Assembly (NCBI RefSeq): GCF_003968655.1
Contig: NZ_RXYK01000001.1
Coordinates: forward strand, 124,001 to 188,000
Origin: Chlorobium phaeovibrioides
GTDB taxonomy: Bacteria; Bacteroidota; Chlorobiia; Chlorobiales; Chlorobiaceae
Length of the DNA stretch: 64,000 nt
Direction: 5' to 3'
Under the pieces are notes generated by a model. That model saw only the letters and a list, made by a program, of their open reading frames with translations. It did not search any database and was not told the DNA's origin. Made by a program: the position numbers and the translations under genes. Shown here in pieces: positions 56,198 through 64,000 of the stretch (its first letter is position 1; the number at the start of each line of letters is the position of its first letter).

Positions 56198-57427
56198 ATG
56201 AATTCAGCACCTGCCTCAGCGCTTGCCGCAAGGATAGAGGAGTATGCGAGCCGTCTTTCTCCGGAACTTTCCGAAGTCCGCAGAGACATACACATGCACC
56301 CCGAACTCTCCTATGAAGAGGTACGAACAACCCGTGTTGTGGTAGAGTATCTTCAGAAGCTTGGAATTGAGTGCGAGCCGCCGTTTCTGGAAACCGGGGT
56401 TGTGGCACTGCTGAAAGGGGCAAACTATAAAGAAGGCTCGCCCATCATTGCGCTGCGTGCCGATATTGACGCTCTTCCGCTGAATGAAGAGAACAGCCAC
56501 GGATTCTGTTCACTTGAGCCGGGGAAAATGCATGCCTGTGGTCATGATATGCACACCGCCATGCTTCTCGGGGCAGCTGTCATTCTTGCTTCCATCAAGG
56601 ATGAACTCCAGGGAGGGGTCCTGTTGATTTTTCAGCCGGCTGAAGAAAAGGCTCCGGGTGGTGCCAGGCCACTGATTGAAGCAGGTATCTTCAAAAAATT
56701 CAGCCCGGTGGCCATACTTGGCCAGCACTGTTTTCCCAGTGTCCCTTCAGGAAAGGTTGCACTGTGCAAGGGAAGCTTCATGGCGGCAACCGATGAGCTG
56801 TATTTCACGGTGTCTGGGCAGGGAGGTCACGCTTCAGCTCCTCATAAGGCGGCTGATCCGGTTCTTGCAGCAGCACACATCATAACGGCAGTCCAGCACC
56901 TTGTCAGCAGGGTGGTGCCGCCCCATGAACCGGCAGTGGTTTCAATCGCCTCCATTCATGGGGGAAGTGCCCCCAACATCATCCCTTCCACAGTCACCAT
57001 GAGCGGAACCATGCGGACGATGAACGAGGAGCTTCGTGCACTTCTGCACAAGAAACTGCAGGCAACGGTGACACATGTGGCAGAAGGAATGGGTGTGACT
57101 GCGGAGCTTGAAATCCGCCACGGGTATCCTGCGCTTGTCAATGATGCTGAAATCACCCGGCAGGCTGCCATAGCATGTGCCGAGTATCTCGGCAGGGAGA
57201 ATGTACTCGACAGCGAGCCGCTCATGACCGCTGAGGATTTCGCCTATTACCTTCAGGAAATTCCCGGGACTTTCTGGCAGATTGGCACTGGTACTGCAGA
57301 GCAGGAGAGGGGCAACACACTGCATTCTCCAACTTTCAACCCTGACGAAAAGGCGCTGGTAACGGGGGCAGGTCTTTTTGCCTATTCGGCCTGCCGGTTT
57401 CTTGAGAATGCCGCTGGCCGGCCATAA
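56198..57427 (+). CDS. M20 family amidohydrolase (N-acyl amino acid deacylase)
   Basis: This 409-residue metallohydrolase has RDIHMHPELSYEE, HACGHDMHTAMLLGAA and IFQPAEEKAPGGA, carrying the metal-binding His, Asp and catalytic Glu of the HipO/AmiC-like group. It removes acyl groups from amino acids or related amides. ATG 56198 is the only early start. A perfect hairpin terminator begins in its stop codon. Confidence 0.93.
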   Translation: MNSAPASALAARIEEYASRLSPELSEVRRDIHMHPELSYEEVRTTRVVVEYLQKLGIECEPPFLETGVVALLKGANYKEGSPIIALRADIDALPLNEENSHGFCSLEPGKMHACGHDMHTAMLLGAAVILASIKDELQGGVLLIFQPAEEKAPGGARPLIEAGIFKKFSPVAILGQHCFPSVPSGKVALCKGSFMAATDELYFTVSGQGGHASAPHKAADPVLAAAHIITAVQHLVSRVVPPHEPAVVSIASIHGGSAPNIIPSTVTMSGTMRTMNEELRALLHKKLQATVTHVAEGMGVTAELEIRHGYPALVNDAEITRQAAIACAEYLGRENVLDSEPLMTAEDFAYYLQEIPGTFWQIGTGTAEQERGNTLHSPTFNPDEKALVTGAGLFAYSACRFLENAAGRP

Positions 57428-57463
57428 CAGAGAAAGGCGACCATAAGGACGCCTTTCTCTGTT
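57426..57463 (+). terminator. Terminator after the M20 gene
   Basis: A perfect 14-bp stem (57426-57439 with 57450-57463) with a ten-base loop begins on the last bases of the stop codon and is followed by GTTTC. It separates the convergent M20 and aldolase genes and may act on both. Confidence 0.8.
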
Positions 57464-57490
57464 GTTTCGGTAAAAAATCAGCCTGTTACT

Positions 57491-58465
57491 TTACGCTTTG
57501 CCGTTAGAACCGAGCACATTGATGTTTTTGTGCTTGTAGAGTTCCATCAAGGCATCGCGTGCAGGACCGAGATATTTTCTCGGGTCAAACTCTTCAGGCT
57601 TTTCGTCCAGTACCTTGCGGATTGCAGCTGTCATTGCAAGGCGTCCGTCGGAATCAATGTTGATTTTGCAGACTGCGGATTTGGATGCCAGACGGAGCTG
57701 ATCTTCTCCAATGCCGATTGCGTCTTTGAGTCTGCCGCCATGCTCATTGATGGTTTTGACAAGATCCTGCGGAACTGAAGATGAACCGTGAAGGACAATG
57801 GGGAATCCGGGAATTCTTTTTTCAATTTCCTGAAGGATATCAAGGCGGATTTTCGGATCTTCGCCCGGCTTGAACTTGAAGGCTCCGTGTGAAGTGCCGA
57901 TTGAGATGGCAAGGCTGTCGACGCCGGTTTTGGCAACGAAATCCTCAACCTCTTCAGGCTGGGTGTAGGTGTGATGCTCCGCGGAAACCTCATCCTCAAT
58001 ACCGGCAAGCACGCCAAGTTCACCCTCAACGGTAACATCGTGCTGGTGGGCGTATTCCACAACTTTTTTGGTCAGGGCAACATTTTCATCATACGGGAGG
58101 TGTGAGCCGTCAATCATGACAGAGGAAAAGCCTGACTCGATGCAGTCTTTGCAGAGCTCAAAGGTATCGCCATGGTCAAGATGGAGAACGATGGGAATCG
58201 GGCTGCCGAGCTCTTCAGCATAGGCAACGGCACCTTGAGCCAGATAGCGGAGAAGGGTTTCATTGGCATAACTTCTGGCGCCTTTTGAAACCTGGAGGAT
58301 AACCGGAGACTTCGTTTCGGCACAGGCCATGATGATTGCCTGCATCTGCTCAAGGTTATTGAAATTGTAGGCCGGAATGGCATAGCCACCGGTTACGGCT
58401 TTCTTGAAAAGCTCTCTGCTGTTGCAGAGGCCGAGTGATTTATAGCTGACAGGCTGCTTTGGCAT
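57491..58465 (-). CDS. fba: Class II fructose-bisphosphate aldolase
   Basis: This 324-residue zinc aldolase has the HLDHGD metal motif, MIDGSHLPYDENV, VEGELGVLAG and VLHGSSSVPQD. It makes or cleaves fructose-1,6-bisphosphate in gluconeogenesis/glycolysis, needed for storage carbohydrate in autotrophs. GGGAG is eight bases before ATG 58465. It appears monocistronic. Confidence 0.97.
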   Translation of the reverse strand: MPKQPVSYKSLGLCNSRELFKKAVTGGYAIPAYNFNNLEQMQAIIMACAETKSPVILQVSKGARSYANETLLRYLAQGAVAYAEELGSPIPIVLHLDHGDTFELCKDCIESGFSSVMIDGSHLPYDENVALTKKVVEYAHQHDVTVEGELGVLAGIEDEVSAEHHTYTQPEEVEDFVAKTGVDSLAISIGTSHGAFKFKPGEDPKIRLDILQEIEKRIPGFPIVLHGSSSVPQDLVKTINEHGGRLKDAIGIGEDQLRLASKSAVCKINIDSDGRLAMTAAIRKVLDEKPEEFDPRKYLGPARDALMELYKHKNINVLGSNGKA

Positions 58466-58549
58466 TGAATGCGCTCCCTTTTGTATTTATAATTGTTACT
58501 GGTGGACTGCCGATTTATTTCGTAATTCACCAACTGTCGTTTATCAAGT

Positions 58550-58579
58550 GGTGCATTATATGATATATTTAAATGCACC
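58550..58579. repeat. Inverted repeat around a -10-like box before prc
   Basis: GGTGCATT (58550-58557) and AATGCACC (58572-58579) are perfect 8-bp arms around the AT-rich ATATGATATATTTA, which includes TATGAT at 58559-58564, a -10 candidate for the protease gene. The layout suits an operator overlapping the promoter. It is 45 bases before the start codon. Confidence 0.45.
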
Positions 58580-58624
58580 GCAACTCTTAACGCCAAACTC
58601 TTTCTCTCTTTTCACCCAGATACG

Positions 58625-60706
58625 ATGTATAGAAAACTCCTTACACTGCTTATTGTTTCCCTCTTTGCAGGGGTTGTGCCGTTGTTTGCAAACAATGTGC
58701 AAACTCCCGTTTCTCCCGCAAAGCAGGTTCTTCTCAAACCCTCCCATGCCCAGGAAGAGGCTGCCCGTTATGTCAGTCAGTATCTGCTTGAAAACCACTA
58801 CCGAAAAGTAGCTGTCGGGGATTCACTCTCCCAGGAGATATTCAACCGCTACATCGACAATCTCGACGGCAGTAAAAGTTACTTTATGGCAGGCGAGGTA
58901 AGCCGGCTCCGGGAACTGTATGGCAACCGCATTGATGATGAATTTCTTTCAGGGCGGGCAACGGCTGGTTTTGCCATCTACAATCTCTTTCTCAAGCGCG
59001 CCAATGAAAAGATGCGCTACCTGAAAGCCGCTGCCGATACCGTTCGATTTGACTTCAGGACCCCCGAATCCCTTGTTGTCAAAAGAGACGCAGATGCATG
59101 GCCCGCTGACCGCAAAGAGCTGCTCGCCTACTGGCGCAAAGAGCTGAAATACAAGTGGCTCAACCTCAGGTATTCAGGTGAAAGCCCGAAAACCATCCGC
59201 GAAACCCTTGCCAAGAGTTATGCAAGCCGCCTGAGCCTCCTGAAGAAGCAGAGCGCAGAGGATGCGTTCAGGGTATATTCCAATGCGCTGACCACTTCGT
59301 TTGATCCCCATACAGACTACCTCTCACCCTCAGATTATGAAAACTTCCAGATAGACATGAGCCGATCTCTTGAAGGAATCGGCGCAAAACTGCAGAGTGA
59401 AACCGAGTATACGGTTGTCAATGAAGTTATTCCCGGCGGTCCTGCCTTCAGGGCAGGGTTGCTGAAAAAGGGAGACAAAATCATCGGTGTGGGTCAGGGC
59501 AAAACAGAGGAGATTGTTGATGTCGTCGGTTGGAGAATCAATGATGTCGTCAAACTTATCCGTGGACCGAAGGGGACCCTTGTGCGCCTGAAAATTCTAC
59601 CTGCAAGCCAGGCGGGCCGCGGGCCATCTAAAATCATTCCCATTCAGCGCGACAAGGTCAACCTTGAGGAGCAGGCTGCACACAAAGAGATCATCCGGCA
59701 GTCCGGCCGTCGCATCGGAGTCATTACCATACCCTCGTTCTATCTTGACTTTGAAGGACAGAAACGCAATAACGGGGCATATAACAGTACCAGTCGCGAT
59801 GTGTCGCGCATTCTCGGTGAGCTCAATGCCGCCGATGTGGACGGCATTGTGATCGACCTGCGCGACAATGGCGGAGGCTCCCTTGAAGAGGCGGTCAATG
59901 TTACAGGACTTTTCATTCCTTCCGGACCGGTAGTCCAGGTGAGCAGTTCATCAGGCGGAAAAGGAGTGCTGCGCGATGAAGACCGCCAGGTTGCATACAC
60001 CGGCCCATTGACCGTTCTTGTCAACAGGTACAGCGCATCTGCCTCTGAAATCTTTGCCGCAGCAATTCAGGATTACGGCAGGGGAGTCATTGTCGGGGAG
60101 CGGACTTTCGGGAAAGGAACCGTCCAGAGCATCATCCGTCTCGAGCGCCCATACTCTCTCTTCGGAAAACAGCCTGAACTCGGCCAGCTGAAGCTCACCA
60201 TCGCCAAGTTTTATCGGATTTCAGGTGAAAGCACGCAGCATAAAGGCGTTGTGCCCGACATCTTCATGCCATCCCTTATCGACAACTCTGCAATCGGTGA
60301 AGACACCTATACCAGCAGCCTTCCCTGGAGTACCGTGTCACGATCCTTTTACAGTCAGAGTCTTGAGGTATCACAGCCCCTCATCAATCAGCTCCGCGTG
60401 AAATTCCAGAGCCGTATTCTTGCAGACCCTGCTTATCAGAACTATCTGAAAGATGTAGCGACACTCAATGCCATCAGAAAGAAAAAGTCAATTTCCCTCA
60501 AGGAGTCGGTGTTCAGGGTTGAGACTGAAAAAATAAAACAGATTGAAAAACTTTGGGTTCCCGAAACAGATAATGAATCCAAGCCTCCAAAAGTGACGGG
60601 ACGCGATATCGTCCTGGATGAAGCTGTGGCCATTACGGCAGATCTGGCAGGGGTAAAACCCGTGGGCTCAGAGGTCATTGTCAATAAACCGACCCAAATC
60701 AATTGA
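58625..60706 (+). CDS. prc: Tail-specific protease, Prc-type (S41)
   Basis: This 693-residue periplasmic protease has a signal peptide (1-22), an N-terminal helical domain, a PDZ domain (about 245-330; PGGPAFRAGLLKKGDKI), and the S41 core with GIVIDLRDNGGGS, SASASEIFAAA (Ser) and RTFGKGTVQ (Lys). The C-terminal DUF3340-like tail (about 560-660) matches E. coli Prc, and the length agrees. It trims C-termini of envelope proteins. It is not an operon mate of the S41 gene at the left edge. Confidence 0.95.
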   Translation: MYRKLLTLLIVSLFAGVVPLFANNVQTPVSPAKQVLLKPSHAQEEAARYVSQYLLENHYRKVAVGDSLSQEIFNRYIDNLDGSKSYFMAGEVSRLRELYGNRIDDEFLSGRATAGFAIYNLFLKRANEKMRYLKAAADTVRFDFRTPESLVVKRDADAWPADRKELLAYWRKELKYKWLNLRYSGESPKTIRETLAKSYASRLSLLKKQSAEDAFRVYSNALTTSFDPHTDYLSPSDYENFQIDMSRSLEGIGAKLQSETEYTVVNEVIPGGPAFRAGLLKKGDKIIGVGQGKTEEIVDVVGWRINDVVKLIRGPKGTLVRLKILPASQAGRGPSKIIPIQRDKVNLEEQAAHKEIIRQSGRRIGVITIPSFYLDFEGQKRNNGAYNSTSRDVSRILGELNAADVDGIVIDLRDNGGGSLEEAVNVTGLFIPSGPVVQVSSSSGGKGVLRDEDRQVAYTGPLTVLVNRYSASASEIFAAAIQDYGRGVIVGERTFGKGTVQSIIRLERPYSLFGKQPELGQLKLTIAKFYRISGESTQHKGVVPDIFMPSLIDNSAIGEDTYTSSLPWSTVSRSFYSQSLEVSQPLINQLRVKFQSRILADPAYQNYLKDVATLNAIRKKKSISLKESVFRVETEKIKQIEKLWVPETDNESKPPKVTGRDIVLDEAVAITADLAGVKPVGSEVIVNKPTQIN

Positions 60707-60856
60707 AAACATTTTCTTGTTGTTTATCAACTGCAATTAAACTAAACTCTGTCTGTATTCAGCCAATGGTTGGTTGAGAAGTGTGCGGGTAATTGGTGCT
60801 ATGGTTATCCGCAAGACTATCTTTTTATCACTGCACGAGTTTACTGAGATTAGACA

Positions 60857-61129
60857 ATGAATATTTATGTCGGCAATCTGCCTTACACCGTTTCTGAAGA
60901 TGACCTTCGTGACGCCTTTTCCGAATTCGGACAGGTAGAGAGCGCAAACATCATCATGGACAAATTTTCCGGCCGCTCAAAAGGCTTCGGTTTTGTTGAA
61001 ATGTCTGATGACGATGCTGCACGCGAAGCCATTGAAGCCATGCACAACAAGGACTTCATGGGCCGTTCCATCATGGTCAACGAGGCAAAGCCCCGCGAAG
61101 AAAGAGCTCCCCGCCGCGATCATTACTGA
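60857..61129 (+). CDS. RRM-type RNA-binding protein
   Basis: This 90-residue protein is a single RRM. RNP2 is IYVGNL at 3-8 and RNP1 is KGFGFVEM at about 43-50, with a basic tail (KPREERAPRRDHY). Such small RRM proteins in cyanobacteria and others bind AU-rich RNA and are often cold-responsive. The 150-base leader (60707-60856) could carry control signals, but no motif was clear. A terminator follows. Confidence 0.96.
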   Translation: MNIYVGNLPYTVSEDDLRDAFSEFGQVESANIIMDKFSGRSKGFGFVEMSDDDAAREAIEAMHNKDFMGRSIMVNEAKPREERAPRRDHY

Positions 61130-61152
61130 TCCCTGCTGAAAGCAAAAGCTTC

Positions 61153-61190
61153 AAAGCCGGTCAGGACTTTTTTCCTGCCCGGCTTTTTTA
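61153..61190 (+). terminator. Terminator after the RRM gene
   Basis: A 13-bp stem with one mismatch (61153-61165 with 61174-61186) is followed by TTTTA. It separates the RRM gene from the downstream kinase gene. Confidence 0.85.
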
Positions 61191-61209
61191 TTGCGTATAT
61201 TTACGCATT

Positions 61210-63237
61210 ATGAATTCCCCCATAGTCATACGATGGCTCCTCTGTCTGTTCATTGCCCTTGGAACAGTTTTTTCTGCCACAGATGCTTCTGCTGCGTCTT
61301 CTTCTGAGACTCTTACTCTCAGCGGCAAGGGGTTCTACTATCTCTCTGGCCATATGGATATGCTGAAGGATCCATCACGAAACATGGATTTCAGCCAGGC
61401 CCATTCAGCCTTCGCTCAAGGTGAGTTTATTTCATTGCCAGGTACACTCAACGCTGGCTATGCTCGTAATGCATACTGGATCCATTTCACCATACAGCGC
61501 AGAGAAAGCTTTCCCGAAAAAGCCATGCTCAGCATTTCACCAAATTATACCAACAACCTTGGCATTTATATTCAGCGCCAAGGTCTTTCGCCTCACCTTG
61601 TCTCCTCTTTCCGCACTGTTCAGCTCGGTACCGACATTCCTGTCGCCAATCGCCCTGTACTCAACCCGGCGTTTATCGTTCCTCTCAACCTACCGGTAGA
61701 TGAACCTGTCGAAGTGTTTGTCCGGGTATACTCCAAGGGATCAATAAGTCTTACTGGACAGGTTGCCACCTATGAGAGTCTCAGGAACAGCACCTATTAC
61801 AGCATCATGCTCCATTCCGGTTACCTTGGTATAGCAGCAGTACTGTGTGTGATGAACCTGATTTTCTTTATCTCCATTCGTGATCGTCTGTTTCTGTATT
61901 TTTCCCTTTATGTTCTGACGGTGCTCGTCAACAATCTCGCTGCAGCCGGCATGCTTACCCTCATTATCCCACAATACGCCCATAGTCTTTCCGACTACAT
62001 GGTGTATATGGGCGTTGGTGTTCAGGTGCTTGTTTTTTCTGAATTCAGCTATCATCTTTTTCGTGATTTCGCAGGCGTCTGGAATATCCGTTATATGCGC
62101 CTGATGTCGGCAACCGGAGTTCTGACAATGGTTTCCGTTCCGTTCGGGTTCTATGCAGAGATCGTTCCATTTGCCCTTGTCGGCATCATTATCCTCATCA
62201 GCCTGCTGCTCTTGATCAGTAGACAGTTTCTTGTAAGTATGCCGCAGAGCGGCATTTTCATCACCGTGGCGTTCGGCATCAGCGCTCTTGGTTATTTTTA
62301 CCAGATTCTCCGTCTTATCGGCGTTTTTCCCCTTCAGCAGGAATGGGATATCAATATGATTGAGCCGGCAACTCTGGTGAATATGGTTCTCATTTCCATC
62401 GCACTTTCCGAACGCTTCCGCATCACGGAACGGCAGCTCAGCGAAGCCTCCCGGCTGGCTGAAAAAAGGGCAACGGAGCTGGCAACAGACATGACAAGTG
62501 AACTAAGGGACAACAAGGAGCGCCTCGAGGTTGCCCTTGCTGCCGAACACCTTTCGACAGAGCGACAGCACCGGTTTCTCACCATGTTGTCACATGAGTA
62601 CCGTACGCCCCTTGCTATCATTCAGGGCAATCTGGACATCCTGGCCATACATCCCGAAACCGTCGCTGAGAGCGAGTCGCCGGAACTTATGAAAATGCGG
62701 AGGGCGGTCAGCCGATTGGTTGATGTGATGGATGTGTCTCTCGAGCAGAGCAGGGTGACGGACCCGCAGGTCGGGGGAAAGTTTACCCGCTGCGGAGCCG
62801 ATGAATTCGTCCGCCAGCAGGTTGAGGCCGTTCGCTGGATGTGGCCGGACAGGAACTTCACCTTAGCGTCTTCGCTGTCGGGTGAGTACATACGCGGGGA
62901 AATGCCACTTCTTAACACTGCGCTGTTCAATGTGCTGGACAATGCACAAAAATACTCACCGGCCCATAGCACGGTGGGCGTGAGCTGCAGAAGGCATGAT
63001 GATATCGTGGAGATTATCGTCAGCAACAAGACGAAGGAGTTGGACGCGGGGGAGTGTGACTCGCTGTTTGATAAATACCGAAGGGGTGGAAGTAGTCATG
63101 ATACCCCGGGTGCCGGAATCGGGCTATGGCTAGTTCGACAGATCATCGAGCAGCATCTGGGGGGCGTGCATCTCACCTCTGGACCAGATGATACTGTAAC
63201 TGTAACCATAACTCTTCCTCTCAATAGGGAGGAATAG
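61210..63237 (+). CDS. Hybrid-free sensor histidine kinase with 7TMR-DISM sensor
   Basis: This 675-residue protein has a signal peptide (1-29), a 7TMR-DISMED2-like extracytoplasmic domain (about 30-185), seven membrane segments (about 190-400), a coiled stretch, HisKA with His462 in LSHEYRTPL, and a HATPase with the N-box NVLDNAQKYS and GAGIGLWL. It senses an unknown, perhaps carbohydrate-like, signal and should phosphorylate the response regulator 105 bases downstream. Confidence 0.92.
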   Translation: MNSPIVIRWLLCLFIALGTVFSATDASAASSSETLTLSGKGFYYLSGHMDMLKDPSRNMDFSQAHSAFAQGEFISLPGTLNAGYARNAYWIHFTIQRRESFPEKAMLSISPNYTNNLGIYIQRQGLSPHLVSSFRTVQLGTDIPVANRPVLNPAFIVPLNLPVDEPVEVFVRVYSKGSISLTGQVATYESLRNSTYYSIMLHSGYLGIAAVLCVMNLIFFISIRDRLFLYFSLYVLTVLVNNLAAAGMLTLIIPQYAHSLSDYMVYMGVGVQVLVFSEFSYHLFRDFAGVWNIRYMRLMSATGVLTMVSVPFGFYAEIVPFALVGIIILISLLLLISRQFLVSMPQSGIFITVAFGISALGYFYQILRLIGVFPLQQEWDINMIEPATLVNMVLISIALSERFRITERQLSEASRLAEKRATELATDMTSELRDNKERLEVALAAEHLSTERQHRFLTMLSHEYRTPLAIIQGNLDILAIHPETVAESESPELMKMRRAVSRLVDVMDVSLEQSRVTDPQVGGKFTRCGADEFVRQQVEAVRWMWPDRNFTLASSLSGEYIRGEMPLLNTALFNVLDNAQKYSPAHSTVGVSCRRHDDIVEIIVSNKTKELDAGECDSLFDKYRRGGSSHDTPGAGIGLWLVRQIIEQHLGGVHLTSGPDDTVTVTITLPLNREE

Positions 63238-63342
63238 CTCCCGCGGCTGTCAACATTTATCAGAAAAAATGGGTATAAGAACTGTTGAGTGAAGTGTAGT
63301 ATAGTATATAAAATTAACCCTCATGACAACCTCCTCCATCAT

Positions 63343-64000
63343 ATGGCCCAGTTAGAATCCGGCTCAAAGCGTATCATCATTGTTGAGGATGACGAGGACC
63401 TCCGCGACAGCATCATCAAGTACCTCCGGATTAAAGGCTATGACATCCACGGAGTAGGAACTGCATTGGAGTTCTATGCCGAAGTCTCCACACACCCCTA
63501 CACAATTGCAATTCTCGACCTTGCCCTTCCCGATCAGGACGGCCTGGTGATTGCCCAATACATCAGGGCCAACACAGGAATGCGTATCCTCATGCTGACC
63601 GCACGAACTTCTGTCGAAGACCGGCTTGCCGGATATGAATCGGGGGCAGATGTCTATCTCGTCAAGCCGGTTGACTTTCGAGAATTGGCAGCATCGCTTG
63701 ACAGTCTATTCGGCCGTCTTGAACTCGATGTATCATCAGCTATCACGATAAACAAGGCAGTGAAAGGCCATTGGAGATTGAATGGTGAAGACTGGACGCT
63801 GGAAAGCCCTGAAGGCGACCTGGTGAAGATGACATCCAAAGAGTACCAGTTTCTTTATGCTCTTGCAGAGGCTTCGGGGCATATTGTTTCACGCGAAGAA
63901 CTCCTCCCCATTCTGGGTTATGCTATAAATGAATCGTCGAACCGCTCGCTTGAGTCCTTGGTTTACCGCCTGAGAAAAAAGATTTCCAACACACTGGAAA
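63343..64000 (+). CDS. OmpR/PhoB-type response regulator, 3'-truncated
   Basis: The frame is open from ATG 63343 to the window edge, giving 219 residues, so the C-terminus lies outside. The receiver has the acidic pair D16/D17, phospho-acceptor D59 (AILDLALPD), T86 and K108 (VKP). The DNA-binding winged helix (from about 145) has LTSKEYQFLYALAE-type and SLESLVYRLRKKI segments of OmpR/PhoB. It pairs with the kinase just upstream. No strong ribosome site is seen before ATG 63343. Confidence 0.9.
   Translation, partial: MAQLESGSKRIIIVEDDEDLRDSIIKYLRIKGYDIHGVGTALEFYAEVSTHPYTIAILDLALPDQDGLVIAQYIRANTGMRILMLTARTSVEDRLAGYESGADVYLVKPVDFRELAASLDSLFGRLELDVSSAITINKAVKGHWRLNGEDWTLESPEGDLVKMTSKEYQFLYALAEASGHIVSREELLPILGYAINESSNRSLESLVYRLRKKISNTLE

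Overview
This window looks like chromosome from a green sulfur bacterium (Chlorobiaceae). That assignment is an inference from gene content and protein style: tandem START-domain proteins, a heptose kinase without a nucleotidyltransferase half, a recC-recB-recD operon, a DsrE-like protein, weak Shine-Dalgarno sites with several TTG/GTG starts, and moderately GC-rich coding DNA. No photosynthesis marker lies in the window, so the species is not called. I see no phage, insertion sequence or CRISPR array. Most genes are housekeeping genes in short operons. About 54 protein genes and one tRNA can be supported. Genes are cut at both ends: an S41 protease at the left and a response regulator at the right.

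Layout. 1-4.0 kb: S41 protease fragment, two START-domain proteins, heptose-7-phosphate kinase (reverse). 4.1-8.7 kb: ffh, rpsP (with a 64-residue repeat tail), rimM, trmD, rplS, terminator, then a MutY-like glycosylase without iron-sulfur cysteines. 8.8-10.6 kb: acyl-CoA ligase (reverse). 10.9-15.9 kb: a five-gene envelope-sugar operon (flippase-like membrane protein, GT-B-like protein, CMP-sugar synthetase, iron-type alcohol dehydrogenase, DegT aminotransferase) that resembles 8-amino-Kdo synthesis. 16.0 kb: tRNA-Cys with facing hairpins. 16.3-22.2 kb: an exopolysaccharide locus behind a near-consensus sigma-54 promoter, with outer-membrane barrel, processive GT2 synthase, membrane-anchored deacetylase/glycosidase with a cytoplasmic zinc ribbon, and chitosanase-like protein. 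22.2-27.7 kb: rmuC, DEAD-box helicase, universal stress protein with SulP transporter, small secreted protein. 27.7-36.2 kb: recCBD. 36.4-42.8 kb: periplasmic DsrE-like protein, DUF218 protein, DUF389 protein, MltF-like transglycosylase, ParA ATPase with a CHAD-domain protein. 43-51 kb: BMP lipoprotein, SDR, cNMP/CBS/DUF294 protein with DnaQ-type exonuclease, methyltransferase, small basic protein, pyrC, FAH protein. 51.4-58.5 kb: 5-formyl-THF cyclo-ligase, ppk, rpiB, CBS/ACT protein, LexA/UmuD-like repressor, M20 amidohydrolase, fructose-bisphosphate aldolase. 58.6-64 kb: Prc-type protease, RRM protein, 7TM histidine kinase and response regulator.

Themes. The most interesting block is 16.3-22.2 kb. 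Its four proteins together could polymerise, deacetylate, trim and export a hexosamine polymer, and no single classical operon (pga, ica, bcs) matches the set. The neighbouring 10.9-15.9 kb operon probably modifies lipopolysaccharide. A second theme is polyphosphate: ppk and the ParA/CHAD pair are in one window, and the ParA/CHAD promoter region carries an 11-bp-period direct repeat like a PhoB/PhoP box. Function assignments come from reading motifs; no database search was run.
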